A stretch of DNA of 64,000 nt from Chryseobacterium sp. Marseille-Q5410 (GTDB lineage Bacteria > Bacteroidota > Bacteroidia > Flavobacteriales > Weeksellaceae): positions 2,082,125-2,146,124 of the forward strand of contig CAMPOT010000001.1 of assembly GCA_946892665.1 (NCBI GenBank), given 5' to 3'. The translations under genes and the position numbers were made by a program. Below, in pieces: positions 54,549 through 62,765 of the stretch; the stretch's first letter is position 1, and each line of letters opens with the position of its first letter. Under the pieces are notes generated by a model that worked only from the letters and a program-made list of their open reading frames with translations, did not search any database and had not been told where the DNA came from.

Positions 54549-55910
54549 TTAAATTGTCATGGAGAAAATTCTGGTTTCGGGCTTGTTGCGCATCATTCTC
54601 AGGTCGAAAGTCATCGCTACATTTCTGGTAAAAGCGCGACCTTCATCGGTAATCTTAATCGAATTTTTGGAAAGCACCACCAAACCATCAGCTTCCATTT
54701 CCTTTAAAGATTCCAGTGCATTTTGAAGCTCCGGAAAATCAGTCGATTCATCCCAGGAAGTTTCGAGGCGACACATCAAATTGAGAATATGTTGACGCAC
54801 CAAAAGATCTTCCTGATTTAAAATATGACCTCTAAACACTGGAATTACTCCCTCTTCTACCCTTTTTTGATAAGCTTCCACGGTTTTTTCGTTTTGTGCA
54901 AATGCATACCACGAATCCGAGATGGCGCTCATTCCCAATCCAACCATCAATTGGGTTTTGCTGGATGAATAACCCATGAAATTTCGGTGAATATCTCCTG
55001 AAATCATGGATTGATACAGGTCATCATGCTCCAAGGCGAAATGATCCATTCCCACTTCGATATAGCCCAATTCTTCCAAGAGTTTTTTTCCGTTTTCGTA
55101 AAGCTTTCTTTTCTCTTCCCCACTTGGCAGATCGTTTTCATCAAAACCTCTCTGTCCAACCCCTTTGATCCACGGAACGTGTGCATAAGAATAGAAAGCC
55201 AAACGGTCGGGTTTCAGTTGCAAAGTCTTGCGGATGGTATATTCCATTTTTTCCCAATTATGAAAAGGAAGTCCGAAAACCAAATCGTGAGAAACGCTTT
55301 TATAACCGATTTCTCTAGCCCAATTGGTCACTCTTTCTACATTTTCGAAAGGCTGAATTCGGTTGATCGCTTTCTGAACTTGCGAATCATAATCCTGTAC
55401 TCCGAAACTGCATCTTCTAAAGCCTAAATCGTATAAGGTTTGCAAATGCGCTTTCGTGGTATTATTCGGATGTCCTTCAAATGAAAATTCTGGATTTTCA
55501 GCAATTTCTGCGTGAGCGAATATTCCTTCCAATAAAATTTTGAGATTCTCGGGCGAGAAAAATGTTGGCGTGCCACCACCCAGATGTAGTTCTTTGATTT
55601 TAGGTTTTTTACCAAATAATTGAAGGTACAATTGCCATTCCTTCAGCACGCTTTCCAAATAAGGTGTTTCCACAGAATGTTGTTTTGTAATGCGTTTATG
55701 ACAAGCGCAAAACGTACAAAGTTGCTCGCAAAACGGCAAGTGAATATAGATAGAAATCCCTTCAGCATCGTTGCTTTCGTTGAAAGATCTGATGACCGAT
55801 TGCTGCCACAAATCCGCGGTGAAAGCCGCTTCGTCCCAAAAAGGAACAGTAGGATAAGAAGTATAACGTGGCCCGGGAATATTATATTTATTGATGAGAG
55901 AAGTATTCAT
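54549..55910 (-). CDS. hemN: Oxygen-independent coproporphyrinogen III oxidase
   Basis: Radical-SAM enzyme of haem synthesis that converts coproporphyrinogen III to protoporphyrinogen IX without oxygen. The 453-residue protein has the cluster motif CEQLCTFCACHK (CxxxCxxC, near residue 60), LHLGGGTPTF, and the HemN C-terminal domain (GHILNQEDLLVRQHILNLMC). Length fits true HemN rather than HemW. A -7 box TACTTTTG ends four bases (CACC) before the ATG, so the mRNA is probably leaderless. A Crp/Fnr gene diverges from it, a pairing that suits oxygen or redox control. Confidence 0.95.
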   Translation of the reverse strand: MNTSLINKYNIPGPRYTSYPTVPFWDEAAFTADLWQQSVIRSFNESNDAEGISIYIHLPFCEQLCTFCACHKRITKQHSVETPYLESVLKEWQLYLQLFGKKPKIKELHLGGGTPTFFSPENLKILLEGIFAHAEIAENPEFSFEGHPNNTTKAHLQTLYDLGFRRCSFGVQDYDSQVQKAINRIQPFENVERVTNWAREIGYKSVSHDLVFGLPFHNWEKMEYTIRKTLQLKPDRLAFYSYAHVPWIKGVGQRGFDENDLPSGEEKRKLYENGKKLLEELGYIEVGMDHFALEHDDLYQSMISGDIHRNFMGYSSSKTQLMVGLGMSAISDSWYAFAQNEKTVEAYQKRVEEGVIPVFRGHILNQEDLLVRQHILNLMCRLETSWDESTDFPELQNALESLKEMEADGLVVLSKNSIKITDEGRAFTRNVAMTFDLRMMRNKPETRIFSMTI

Positions 55911-55914
55911 GGTG

Positions 55915-55922
55915 CAAAAGTA
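55915..55922 (-). promoter_or_regulatory. -7 box of hemN, leaderless arrangement
   Basis: TACTTTTG, CACC, ATG on the minus strand; same spacer as panD. Confidence 0.6.
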
Positions 55923-56065
55923 GGAAATTTATTTCCTTTGCTTCACTGATTAATGTCAACTGAAAAATTGCCTATTATGAAAACGAAAAAGCTATAAGAT
56001 TTTACTTGTTGGGCTTTACCTCATCGTTTTACACCAATCCATAAGAATTCCATCTACCATATTTA

Positions 56066-56096
56066 AAAAATCCATCAAGAGCGATGGATTTTTTTG
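56066..56096. terminator. Orphan terminator between divergent hemN and crp
   Basis: AAAAATCCATC/GATGGATTTTT around six bases, then T. Neither neighbour is transcribed into it, so it may end a small RNA or mark a lost gene in 55950-56065. Confidence 0.7.
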
Positions 56097-56108
56097 GTTT
56101 CAATATAT

Positions 56109-56116
56109 TACATTTG
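56109..56116 (+). promoter_or_regulatory. -7 box of the Crp/Fnr gene
   Basis: TACATTTG, exact TAnnTTTG match; leader about 40 bases. Confidence 0.5.
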
Positions 56117-56157
56117 GAGTCAACAATTCTTTTGTTTGCAATTTAGAATGATAAAAT

Positions 56158-56721
56158 ATGAGTGAGATTTTAAGACGTCAAATTGAGAAAATTACGCCAT
56201 TAACTGACCAGGAGTTCGAGCACATCCTGTCTCATTTTACCTTTAAAAAATTTAAAAAGCATCAGATTTTAATTCAAGAAGGAGGTACCGTACAAAATGA
56301 TTATTTTGTGATGAATGGTTTATTAAAAGCTTCTTACCTGAATAAGGAAGGGAAAGAGCACATCATGCAATTTGCAATGGAAGATTGGTGGATTACCGAT
56401 TATCAAGCGTATTTTAATCAAACGGAAGCTACTTTTACCATTGATGCATTAGAATCTACCGAAGTACTTACTTTGTCTCTTTATAACCGAGAGAAACTTT
56501 GTGCAGATATGCATAAAATAGAACATTTTTTCAGGAAAAAGTCTAATAATGGCTATATAGCACTCCAAAGAAGAATTTTGTCTCTTCTGAATAGCAATGC
56601 CAAAGAACGCTACGAACAATTTATTTCTCAATATCCCACACTTTTACAACGACTGCCCAAAACATTAATCGCTTCGTATTTAGGTGTTTCGAGAGAAACA
56701 TTAAGTCGGCTTTCGGTGTAA
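56158..56721 (+). CDS. Crp/Fnr-family transcription regulator
   Basis: A 187-residue regulator. Residues 15-120 form a cyclic-nucleotide-binding-like beta roll (HQILIQEGGTVQNDYFVMNG, EHIMQFAMEDWWITDY), without an obvious PGE-R cAMP signature and without the Fnr cysteines. The C-terminal helix-turn-helix reads LPKTLIASYLGVSRETLSRL, and the protein ends three residues later, slightly short for the family. It is the Bacteroidota type that usually has an unknown ligand. A perfect TGTGA-N6-TCACA palindrome starts at the stop codon, pointing to control of the next gene. Confidence 0.9.
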   Translation: MSEILRRQIEKITPLTDQEFEHILSHFTFKKFKKHQILIQEGGTVQNDYFVMNGLLKASYLNKEGKEHIMQFAMEDWWITDYQAYFNQTEATFTIDALESTEVLTLSLYNREKLCADMHKIEHFFRKKSNNGYIALQRRILSLLNSNAKERYEQFISQYPTLLQRLPKTLIASYLGVSRETLSRLSV

Positions 56722-56789
56722 TGTGATGTAGATCACAAAAAAGTTGTGAGGTAGGTCCTGTTGTTTGTGTGGAGCTGCATTTACCTTTG
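56722..56789 (+). promoter_or_regulatory. Crp-type operator and promoter of the PfpI gene
   Basis: TGTGATGTAGATCACA (56722-56737) is a perfect inverted repeat matching the classical Crp consensus TGTGA-N6-TCACA. The -7 box TACCTTTG (56782-56789) has TTG 18 bases upstream. The operator centre is about 64 bases before the predicted start, a class I activator distance. Confidence 0.75.
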
Positions 56790-56821
56790 CACTATCAAAT
56801 CATTAAAAAATCAATAGTAAA

Positions 56822-57601
56822 ATGAATCACAACAAGTTTTTATCCAAGATTATTTTCTTAACGGGTTGTATTCTTTTTTTAGGGATTAATATGATCAATG
56901 CACAAACAATTAAATCTAACAAAATGAGCAAAAAAGTATTATTCGTGGTTACGAGCCACGACAAATTAGGAAACACTGGTGAATCTACCGGTTATTATTT
57001 AGGTGAAGTTACACATCCTTGGGCGGTATTAGTAGATGCTGGTTACGAAATAGATTTCGTTAGTTCAAAAGGTGGAAACCCGTCATATTATGGAAATACT
57101 CCAGATGATAAGGTTAATGAAAGATTTTTAGCAGATGAATATTATCAAAATAAAATTCAGAACACCATGACGCCTTCAGAAGTAAATCCTGATGAATATG
57201 TGGGGATTTTTTATGCTGGAGGTCACGGTACGATGTGGGATTTTGCAGATAATGAAGAATTGGCGGTAATCGCACAAAAAATCTACGAAAAAAATGGAAT
57301 CGTAAGTGCTGTTTGTCACGGTCCTGCTGGATTGGTGAACATTAAACTCAGCAATGGAAAATACTTGGTAGATGGCAAAAAAATCAATGCTTTCACCAAC
57401 GAAGAAGAAGCTGCTGTGAAATTAGATGAAGTGGTTCCATTTAGATTAGAATCTAAATTAATAGAACGCGGAGCCAAGTTTGAAAAATCTGGTTTATGGC
57501 AAACACACGTTTCCGTAGACGAAAGAGTGGTAACAGGACAAAATCCTCAATCTGCTCATGCAGTTGGCGAAGCAGTTTTAGAAGAACTTAAAAAACTCTA
57601 A
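56822..57601 (+). CDS. Exported DJ-1/PfpI-family protein (Hsp31-like)
   Basis: A 259-residue DJ-1 superfamily protein of the class I glutamine-amidotransferase-like fold. The nucleophile Cys is in SAVCHGPAGL (near 165), with GIFYAGGHGTMWDF (nucleophile-elbow partner) near 130. This resembles Hsp31/glyoxalase-III types. A signal peptide precedes the domain (FLTGCILFLGINMINAQ), and a second ATG (MSKKVLFVVTSH, residue 35) would give a cytoplasmic form. Role probably stress or carbonyl detoxification; inferred from the family. Confidence 0.9.
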   Translation: MNHNKFLSKIIFLTGCILFLGINMINAQTIKSNKMSKKVLFVVTSHDKLGNTGESTGYYLGEVTHPWAVLVDAGYEIDFVSSKGGNPSYYGNTPDDKVNERFLADEYYQNKIQNTMTPSEVNPDEYVGIFYAGGHGTMWDFADNEELAVIAQKIYEKNGIVSAVCHGPAGLVNIKLSNGKYLVDGKKINAFTNEEEAAVKLDEVVPFRLESKLIERGAKFEKSGLWQTHVSVDERVVTGQNPQSAHAVGEAVLEELKKL

Positions 57602-57615
57602 TAGTTAAGAATACA

Positions 57616-57645
57616 AAAGAGGCTGTTTTCAGTCTCTTTTTTTTT
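57616..57645 (+). terminator. Terminator after the PfpI gene
   Basis: AAAGAGGCTG/CAGTCTCTTT with one mismatch, loop TTTT, then a T run. Confidence 0.85.
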
Positions 57646-57724
57646 GTGCTCAATTGAAATTTTCTTTGAATTAATCGAGATCAATCCTTTTTACATCTCA
57701 AAGGTTCAACGTTTCAAAAATGAG

Positions 57725-57761
57725 ATAAAAAAATGGAGCCGGGAAATGCCTGGCTCCATTT
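57725..57761 (-). terminator. Terminator after the ABM monooxygenase gene
   Basis: AAATGGAGCCGGG/CCTGGCTCCATTT with one mismatch around AAATG and a T run on the minus strand. Confidence 0.88.
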
Positions 57762-57790
57762 AACTGAACTAAAAATTGATGTGCGATTGC

Positions 57791-58084
57791 TTACTTTACC
57801 GCAAGTAGATCTACCATTTCAAGTACAGGCTCTTTCGCAAGTAATTCAGAAGCGTTGGCCATTAAAGCCTTTGCAATCTCACCATTCAAGTGAGCATCTC
57901 TTGCATCTGTAGTTTCGAACGTATCGAATATACCAAAAGTAGAAGGGCCGATTTGTAAAGCATACCATCTTACGGTTCCTGGCTCACCTTCGGCAAGCGG
58001 TAAGGCAGACTTTAGGAATTCCAATACGTCATTTTCCTTACCCGGTTTTGCTTCTACTCTTGCTAATATTGCAAACTTTTCCAT
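57791..58084 (-). CDS. ABM-domain protein (putative quinol monooxygenase)
   Basis: A 97-residue dimeric alpha/beta-barrel protein. It opens KFAILARVEAKPGKENDVLE, then GTVRWYALQIGPSTFGIFDT and DAHLNGEIAKALM, the pattern of the YgiN-type antibiotic biosynthesis monooxygenase family, which oxidises quinols or similar aromatics. No cofactor is needed in known members. Cytoplasmic. It shares the A/T leader TAAAATTTTATATTATG-like form (AAAATTTTATATTATG) with the gene starting at 25268. Confidence 0.9.
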   Translation of the reverse strand: MEKFAILARVEAKPGKENDVLEFLKSALPLAEGEPGTVRWYALQIGPSTFGIFDTFETTDARDAHLNGEIAKALMANASELLAKEPVLEMVDLLAVK

Positions 58085-58132
58085 AATATAAAATTTTTGG
58101 TGTTATTAAGAGTGTTCTTCAACTCTTTATAA

Positions 58133-58140
58133 CAAAAATA
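58133..58140 (-). promoter_or_regulatory. -7 box of the ABM gene
   Basis: TATTTTTG on the minus strand, about 48 bases before the ATG. Confidence 0.5.
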
Positions 58141-58428
58141 AGTTTTCCCAATCAAACTAAAAATACAAAAGATGTTAAATAACGTTAATGTTAATCATCG
58201 AAAGGCTGCTAATTTTCTAATGTTCTCTCCCATTAGAATTTGTTCATCATAAAATATTACATCCGATTCCTTGAAGAGTTTACCGTTATTTTAGAAAGTT
58301 ACTAAAAAATAAAACAGAACTCACAACTGAATTCGGTTATTTAATTTCACAAAATAGTGTGTTGGTCAACTCTGGTTTTGTTTGACTTATTGGTGAAAAA
58401 ATATTTGTATCGTTATCGTTAAACAAAA
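58141..58428. other. Gene-free interval between ABM gene and cytochrome peroxidase gene
   Basis: A/T-rich, no convincing ORF, RNA or terminator hairpin on either strand. The cytochrome gene ends at its left edge and no stop signal for it was recognised here. Confidence 0.5.
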
Positions 58429-60228
58429 TCACTTATCATTTAAAGCATTCAAAAACTCAATAATATCATCGATTTCAGATTGCGATAAATTAAGTTTTGC
58501 ATCCGAAAGCGTTTGATTTTCTACTTTTAAGCCAAAACCTTTTCCGCCACCTTGGTTGTAGAATTCCATTACCTCTTGCAATTTTTTGTAACCTCCGTTG
58601 TGCATGTAAGGCGCGGTTTTGCTGATGTTTCTTAAAGTAGGAGTTTTAAATGAATTTTGAAGAAATGCTACCGTTTCATGGAATTTCCCCCGTCCTAAAT
58701 CTGAATCCAGCTTTCTGTTAGAAGCATTTTCTGCTACACCCAAAACTTCCTGCTCGGTTTTCTTATAATTGGGCGGAACAGTTCCGTTGAAAAGAGGCAC
58801 AAAATGACAAATCGCACACTGCGCTTTTCCCATAAAAAGATTGAAGCCTTTTTTTTGTTGTGCGGTTAGCGCGTTTTTGTTTCCTCTCATGTAATTGTCG
58901 AAATCTGAGTTGAAAGTCGCTAATGAACGGATGTAGCTCGCCAGTAAATTCTGCAGTTGCCACTCTTCAATGGTATCGGTTTTAAAAATTTTAGCAAAAG
59001 CAATCTGATAATTTTTATTCTGATTGATTTTTAAAATAATGGTTTTCAAATCGCCGTGCATTTCTTCTTTATTGGTAATCACGTCCGAACTTTGACCTTC
59101 CAGATCGTCCTTTCGCATGTCCCAAAACTGCCCATGTTGAAATGCTGAATAATTCAGTGAAGGCGTATTACGTTGCAACTTTGCATTTTCAAGAGAAAGC
59201 GATTTTTCTAATCCGTCTGTAAAAGCTTTTTCTGCGTTATGACAACTTGCACAGCTTCTCGTATTGTTGTTGGATAAAATTTTATCGTTAAAAAGCTGTT
59301 TTCCCAGTTTAATTTTTTCAGAAGAAATTTCATATTCTTTTCCGGGAACAAAAGCATTCACATCAAAAGCTTCTTTGGAATAAAACGAAGCCGCATTTTT
59401 ACTCAGAGCCGTCGTCACTTCCACAAAAGGAATGTTTTCTTCCTTTCTGAAATCAAGCAGAAGCGCAGAAAGTTTGTTGAGGTGATTGCTGATGAAATCG
59501 AGATAATCGAAGGTGTTTTTATCTTTATTTTGACTTAAAATTTTGTTGGAGGCTTCAATTTCAGTTTTAATCTTTTTCAATGAAGCATTTTTAGATTTTT
59601 CGGTGGATATTTGATGTAAAACAGATTCCAAAGATTGAAGTGTTACGGGTATTTCCTCTAAAAATTTCCCTGAAATCGGCGTGTCAAAACCTGCAATTCC
59701 CAAACTTGAAATCCTGAAAACTTGCTGTCTCAGGGCATCAAAAGCTTGATCTTTGGTTACGGTGATCACCTGAAAATTGGTTTTAATAGTAAGTCCTTTG
59801 TTAGTAAGTTTTTTGAGAAGTCTTATGGTTTCAGCTTTATCCTGAGGTTCTTCCGCATAAAATATCTCTTCTAAAACCTGAAGACCTTCGGGCTCGATTT
59901 CAATATGTTCAGACATCTCGATTTCTGGTAGAGCCGGGCCGTTGATGAATCTTGCAGAGTGAGGAAGGAAATATTCTACCGCCCATTCCATTTTTTTGTA
60001 GGTTTTTCTCAGGTCGTCAAATTTTTTCTGAAGAACGCCGGTATCGCTGTCTTTTGAAACCAAATCAATCAGCTCATCAATCTGGGCAAGAAAAACTTCA
60101 TTGTTTTGATACACTGTATTTTTTATTTCTGCCAAATCATCCACAATAGGTTGATTGGGCTTATTACACTGAAGAACAGTAAAAATGCTGAAAAGCAGAA
60201 TGAGAAAGACGTAAAAAGGATTTTTCAA
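58429..60228 (-). CDS. Di-haem cytochrome c peroxidase lipoprotein with long N-terminal helical domain
   Basis: A 599-residue exported lipoprotein: signal ending in LQC (Cys near 21). Residues 25-290 are an all-helical domain, possibly imelysin-like (TYKKMEWAVEYFLPHSARF), not found in classical enzymes. Residues 300-599 are the CcpA/MauG part with two haem sites, SCASCHNAEKAFTDG and QCAICHFVPLFNG, and the later PTLRNISKTAPYMHNGGYK. It should reduce peroxide or handle haem-linked oxidation in the periplasm. The start is TTG. It lies behind phoX, separated by a hairpin. Confidence 0.9.
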   Translation of the reverse strand: MKNPFYVFLILLFSIFTVLQCNKPNQPIVDDLAEIKNTVYQNNEVFLAQIDELIDLVSKDSDTGVLQKKFDDLRKTYKKMEWAVEYFLPHSARFINGPALPEIEMSEHIEIEPEGLQVLEEIFYAEEPQDKAETIRLLKKLTNKGLTIKTNFQVITVTKDQAFDALRQQVFRISSLGIAGFDTPISGKFLEEIPVTLQSLESVLHQISTEKSKNASLKKIKTEIEASNKILSQNKDKNTFDYLDFISNHLNKLSALLLDFRKEENIPFVEVTTALSKNAASFYSKEAFDVNAFVPGKEYEISSEKIKLGKQLFNDKILSNNNTRSCASCHNAEKAFTDGLEKSLSLENAKLQRNTPSLNYSAFQHGQFWDMRKDDLEGQSSDVITNKEEMHGDLKTIILKINQNKNYQIAFAKIFKTDTIEEWQLQNLLASYIRSLATFNSDFDNYMRGNKNALTAQQKKGFNLFMGKAQCAICHFVPLFNGTVPPNYKKTEQEVLGVAENASNRKLDSDLGRGKFHETVAFLQNSFKTPTLRNISKTAPYMHNGGYKKLQEVMEFYNQGGGKGFGLKVENQTLSDAKLNLSQSEIDDIIEFLNALNDK

Positions 60229-60243
60229 CAGTTTAATTAGGTA

Positions 60244-60276
60244 TAAAAAAGCATCAATAGAGAAAACTCTACTGAT
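60244..60276 (-). terminator. Hairpin between phoX and the cytochrome peroxidase gene
   Basis: ATCAGTAGAG/CTCTATTGAT with one mismatch around TTTT, followed on the minus strand by a T run. It ends about 16 bases before the TTG start of the cytochrome gene, so it may act as an attenuator or full terminator. Confidence 0.6.
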
Positions 60277-60303
60277 ACTTTTATTGTTATTAATGGGTTA
60301 AAA

Positions 60304-61776
60304 TTATTTCTGAACATTTCTGATGATCACAATCTGACCACCTTCTTTATTGGTATTTACACCGGCTCCGTCAGCATTGGCAAAACCGTTTTTCTGCCAT
60401 GTGTGCGAATGAATATTTACTGCAAATGTATTTGGAACACCGATAATATCTGAAATGTCGACCATAGCTCCATATTCCCATGATCCAAATTTTTGAAGAT
60501 TTCCCGATTGGTTGTAAGCCGTTTGCCATGCAGAATCGTTTCTGTTGTGCTTCATATTCAACCATGGTTTGTACTGTTTTGTGGCGATATCCAATTGCCA
60601 GATGTAAGAATCGTGTGCTGCGGCAGGATAGTAAGAATCTCCATCTTCCTGAATGTAAACGAAGTTTTCGGTCACACAAATATTATCAGGATTGATTAAG
60701 TTATTTCCAGGGCTGGAATCTCCTTCGGCTACTACTTCAAGCTTTCCGGTCATCATATTGTTTTGGTTTAAAACCAGTTTATACACTCTTCCCCACATCG
60801 TTAATCCCGGTTTTGGATTTACTCCGTCGCTTGATTCTCCGGTTGCTGTGAAGTAAATTTCTCTTCCTTTTCCGGCTCCTTTTCTGTAATCAACATCTTC
60901 CACTCTGGAAAAACGGATGGCGTTGATATCAAGATTTTTCTGGTTAATCTGTGCACCCGTAAGGTTTTTAGCATTCGGAATTTCCACAAATTCTACATCG
61001 TACTGTGAACCTTTTGTCATATCAGTTTCAGTAGTATTGTTGTTGGTTCTTTTTAAAGAATACAGTTTACCGTTATCCAAATCTCCCTGCGTATCGGCAA
61101 CATACATCAAAAGCTGACCGGCAGATTGATGTGAAGTAGAATAAGACTGATCTTCACCAATTAAAATGTAAGATTTTCCATTAGAAACATCTTTAGGAAG
61201 TGGCACTGCATTTTCCATAGAAGCTTTACCCAAAGCAGGTTTTACTCTTGTTTTATCTGAAGCCTGAGAAGCCGCTGCCAAAGGATTTAAAGCGTGCACC
61301 ATACTTTCTTCACCAGATTCTCCGGCAGTTAGAAAAGCGCTGAAACCATGCTCTTCAGGAGTTGCCAATGTAGCAGAACATAATCTCGTCATTCCGCCAA
61401 TTCCATTTAAAATATATTCTCCTTTTACAGGTTTAAAAGATTTGTCTAAATAAACTCTGGAAACCGACTGCGTAATTTCGTGGTTGGTTAGCATTAGATA
61501 TCCATTAGAATTTGGATCTTTCATAATACCCATTCCGTCTGGCTGTCCTGCAAAAACAAAGCTTGGGCTGTTCGCCAAAACATCAGAACTAGAAATTAGC
61601 GTTGTGATGTTTAAGTTTTCAAATCCTGGCATTCCGTAAACGAAAGCGGGTTCTTTAGAAAAGTTTTCAATCTTGATCTCTTCGTTGATTGGGTTTTCAG
61701 TGTATTCATCGTCATTACAACTGTGAAATACTGCAGCAGCAAGAAATAATGCTGCCATCGTTTGGTTTAGTTTCAT
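60304..61776 (-). CDS. PhoX-family (DUF839) lipoprotein phosphatase-like protein
   Basis: A 490-residue exported lipoprotein: lipobox VFHSC (Cys near residue 20), then a beta-propeller of the DUF839/PhoX type. Visible segments: GYLMLTNHEITQSVSRVYLD, RLCSATLATPEEHGFSAFLT, LIGEDQSYSTSHQSAGQLLM, INPDNICVTENFVYIQEDG and HSHTWQKNGFAN. PhoX enzymes are Ca/Fe-dependent alkaline phosphatases; whether this one keeps the full metal site cannot be judged here. ATG 61776 is chosen, since ten more codons upstream break the signal peptide pattern. No Pho box was recognised. Confidence 0.85.
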   Translation of the reverse strand: MKLNQTMAALFLAAAVFHSCNDDEYTENPINEEIKIENFSKEPAFVYGMPGFENLNITTLISSSDVLANSPSFVFAGQPDGMGIMKDPNSNGYLMLTNHEITQSVSRVYLDKSFKPVKGEYILNGIGGMTRLCSATLATPEEHGFSAFLTAGESGEESMVHALNPLAAASQASDKTRVKPALGKASMENAVPLPKDVSNGKSYILIGEDQSYSTSHQSAGQLLMYVADTQGDLDNGKLYSLKRTNNNTTETDMTKGSQYDVEFVEIPNAKNLTGAQINQKNLDINAIRFSRVEDVDYRKGAGKGREIYFTATGESSDGVNPKPGLTMWGRVYKLVLNQNNMMTGKLEVVAEGDSSPGNNLINPDNICVTENFVYIQEDGDSYYPAAAHDSYIWQLDIATKQYKPWLNMKHNRNDSAWQTAYNQSGNLQKFGSWEYGAMVDISDIIGVPNTFAVNIHSHTWQKNGFANADGAGVNTNKEGGQIVIIRNVQK

Positions 61777-61803
61777 AATACTTTCAATAAATTTATTATG
61801 TCG

Positions 61804-61811
61804 CAAAACTA
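61804..61811 (-). promoter_or_regulatory. -7 box of the phoX-like gene
   Basis: TAGTTTTG on the minus strand, about 27 bases before the chosen ATG. Confidence 0.5.
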
Positions 61812-61957
61812 AGAGTCTACTATGAACTGTATTTTAAAAAGGAATGGTGGTGATTTAATTTTTATTTAATTAAAGTTAAATTTTGTTAACCGAAAATCAA
61901 TAATTAGAATGTTTCAAAATAAATGAAATGGAATATTCGACTATTCCAAGCAGTTTT

Positions 61958-62449
61958 CTAGAAGTTTCTAAAGTATTTTTTTTCGATAATTTTTATGATT
62001 AGTACCAAAAGAATTCCCGCAATAATAATTATTGGAATTCTTTTTTTTGAATTTCGTATTGAATCGTTTTCACAGGCAAGATTCAAATATTCTTTCGAAT
62101 TAATTTTTAAAGAAACTATACTTTTTACATTGGGAAGCAAAAATCTTTCATCTTGATCAATTTGCAATTCAATTTCTTCATTTATAATTGCGTCTTTTTG
62201 AAATTCTCTGTATTTAAAACATTTAGCATATTCTGGAATTATTTTGAGAACATCAGAATTATTTTCGATTTGAATATTGTACGATAAACTTGTTCCTTTT
62301 GCCGACTTACTTTCATAAATCGATTTGAACTTTCCCTTTATTAATTCAAGTTTGTTTATTTGTATTTCTTTTTTTGTCAAAGTTCTATACAAAACATAAC
62401 TTAAACCAAATGCAATTAGAACAAAGAAAATTATTTTGAATGTTTTCAC
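61958..62449 (-). CDS. Hypothetical small membrane protein with two helices
   Basis: A 163-residue protein I do not recognise. One membrane helix at each end (FKIIFFVLIAFGLSYVLY and IPIIIIAGILLVLIIKII) frames a soluble, polar part of about 100 residues containing two Cys (YAKCFKYREF, NLACENDS). The middle part would face the periplasm if both helices span. Composition is more A/T-rich than neighbours. It is preceded by an atypical non-coding stretch (62450-62765), so it may have been acquired. Confidence 0.6.
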   Translation of the reverse strand: MKTFKIIFFVLIAFGLSYVLYRTLTKKEIQINKLELIKGKFKSIYESKSAKGTSLSYNIQIENNSDVLKIIPEYAKCFKYREFQKDAIINEEIELQIDQDERFLLPNVKSIVSLKINSKEYLNLACENDSIRNSKKRIPIIIIAGILLVLIIKIIEKKYFRNF

Positions 62450-62765
62450 TGAAATTCTTTTGGTGACGGCGTTTTATCAAAATTGTGTACAACGTTTAGG
62501 GGCTTTGCGCAGTTGCGTTTTTCCAAGAAAGTTGCGTCTGTAGAATGCGAAGTTACTTAAAAAATGTATATTTACATTGCAGACAATGAAACAATTGCGG
62601 CTAAGCGGCTGTTATCTGCGGTGCGTGCTTTGTAGTTAAGTGCTTATCGAAACAGGTTTGCAAACTTTATAGCCTTAAAACTGTTAATTTTATTAGATAA
62701 ATTTTTCAAACTCAAGACGTATCAATAGTTTTAAGTGTAACAGAATAGATGTAAAACCGGAATAT
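62450..62765. other. Non-coding stretch of unusual composition
   Basis: No ORF. It contains GC-rich words such as AGGGGCTTTGCGCAGTTGCG and GCGGCTGTTATCTGCGGTGC, unlike the A/T-rich gaps elsewhere in the window. GTTATCTGC (62611-62619) recurs in inverted orientation (GCAGATAAC, 63526-63534) on the other side of the GreB-like gene. It does not match the integron attC core consensus. Confidence 0.45.

Noticed and set aside
62480..62640. Integron attC site
   Set aside because: Words such as GTTATCTGC and ACAACGTTT do not fit the RYYYAAC/GTTRRRY core pair, and no integrase is seen.
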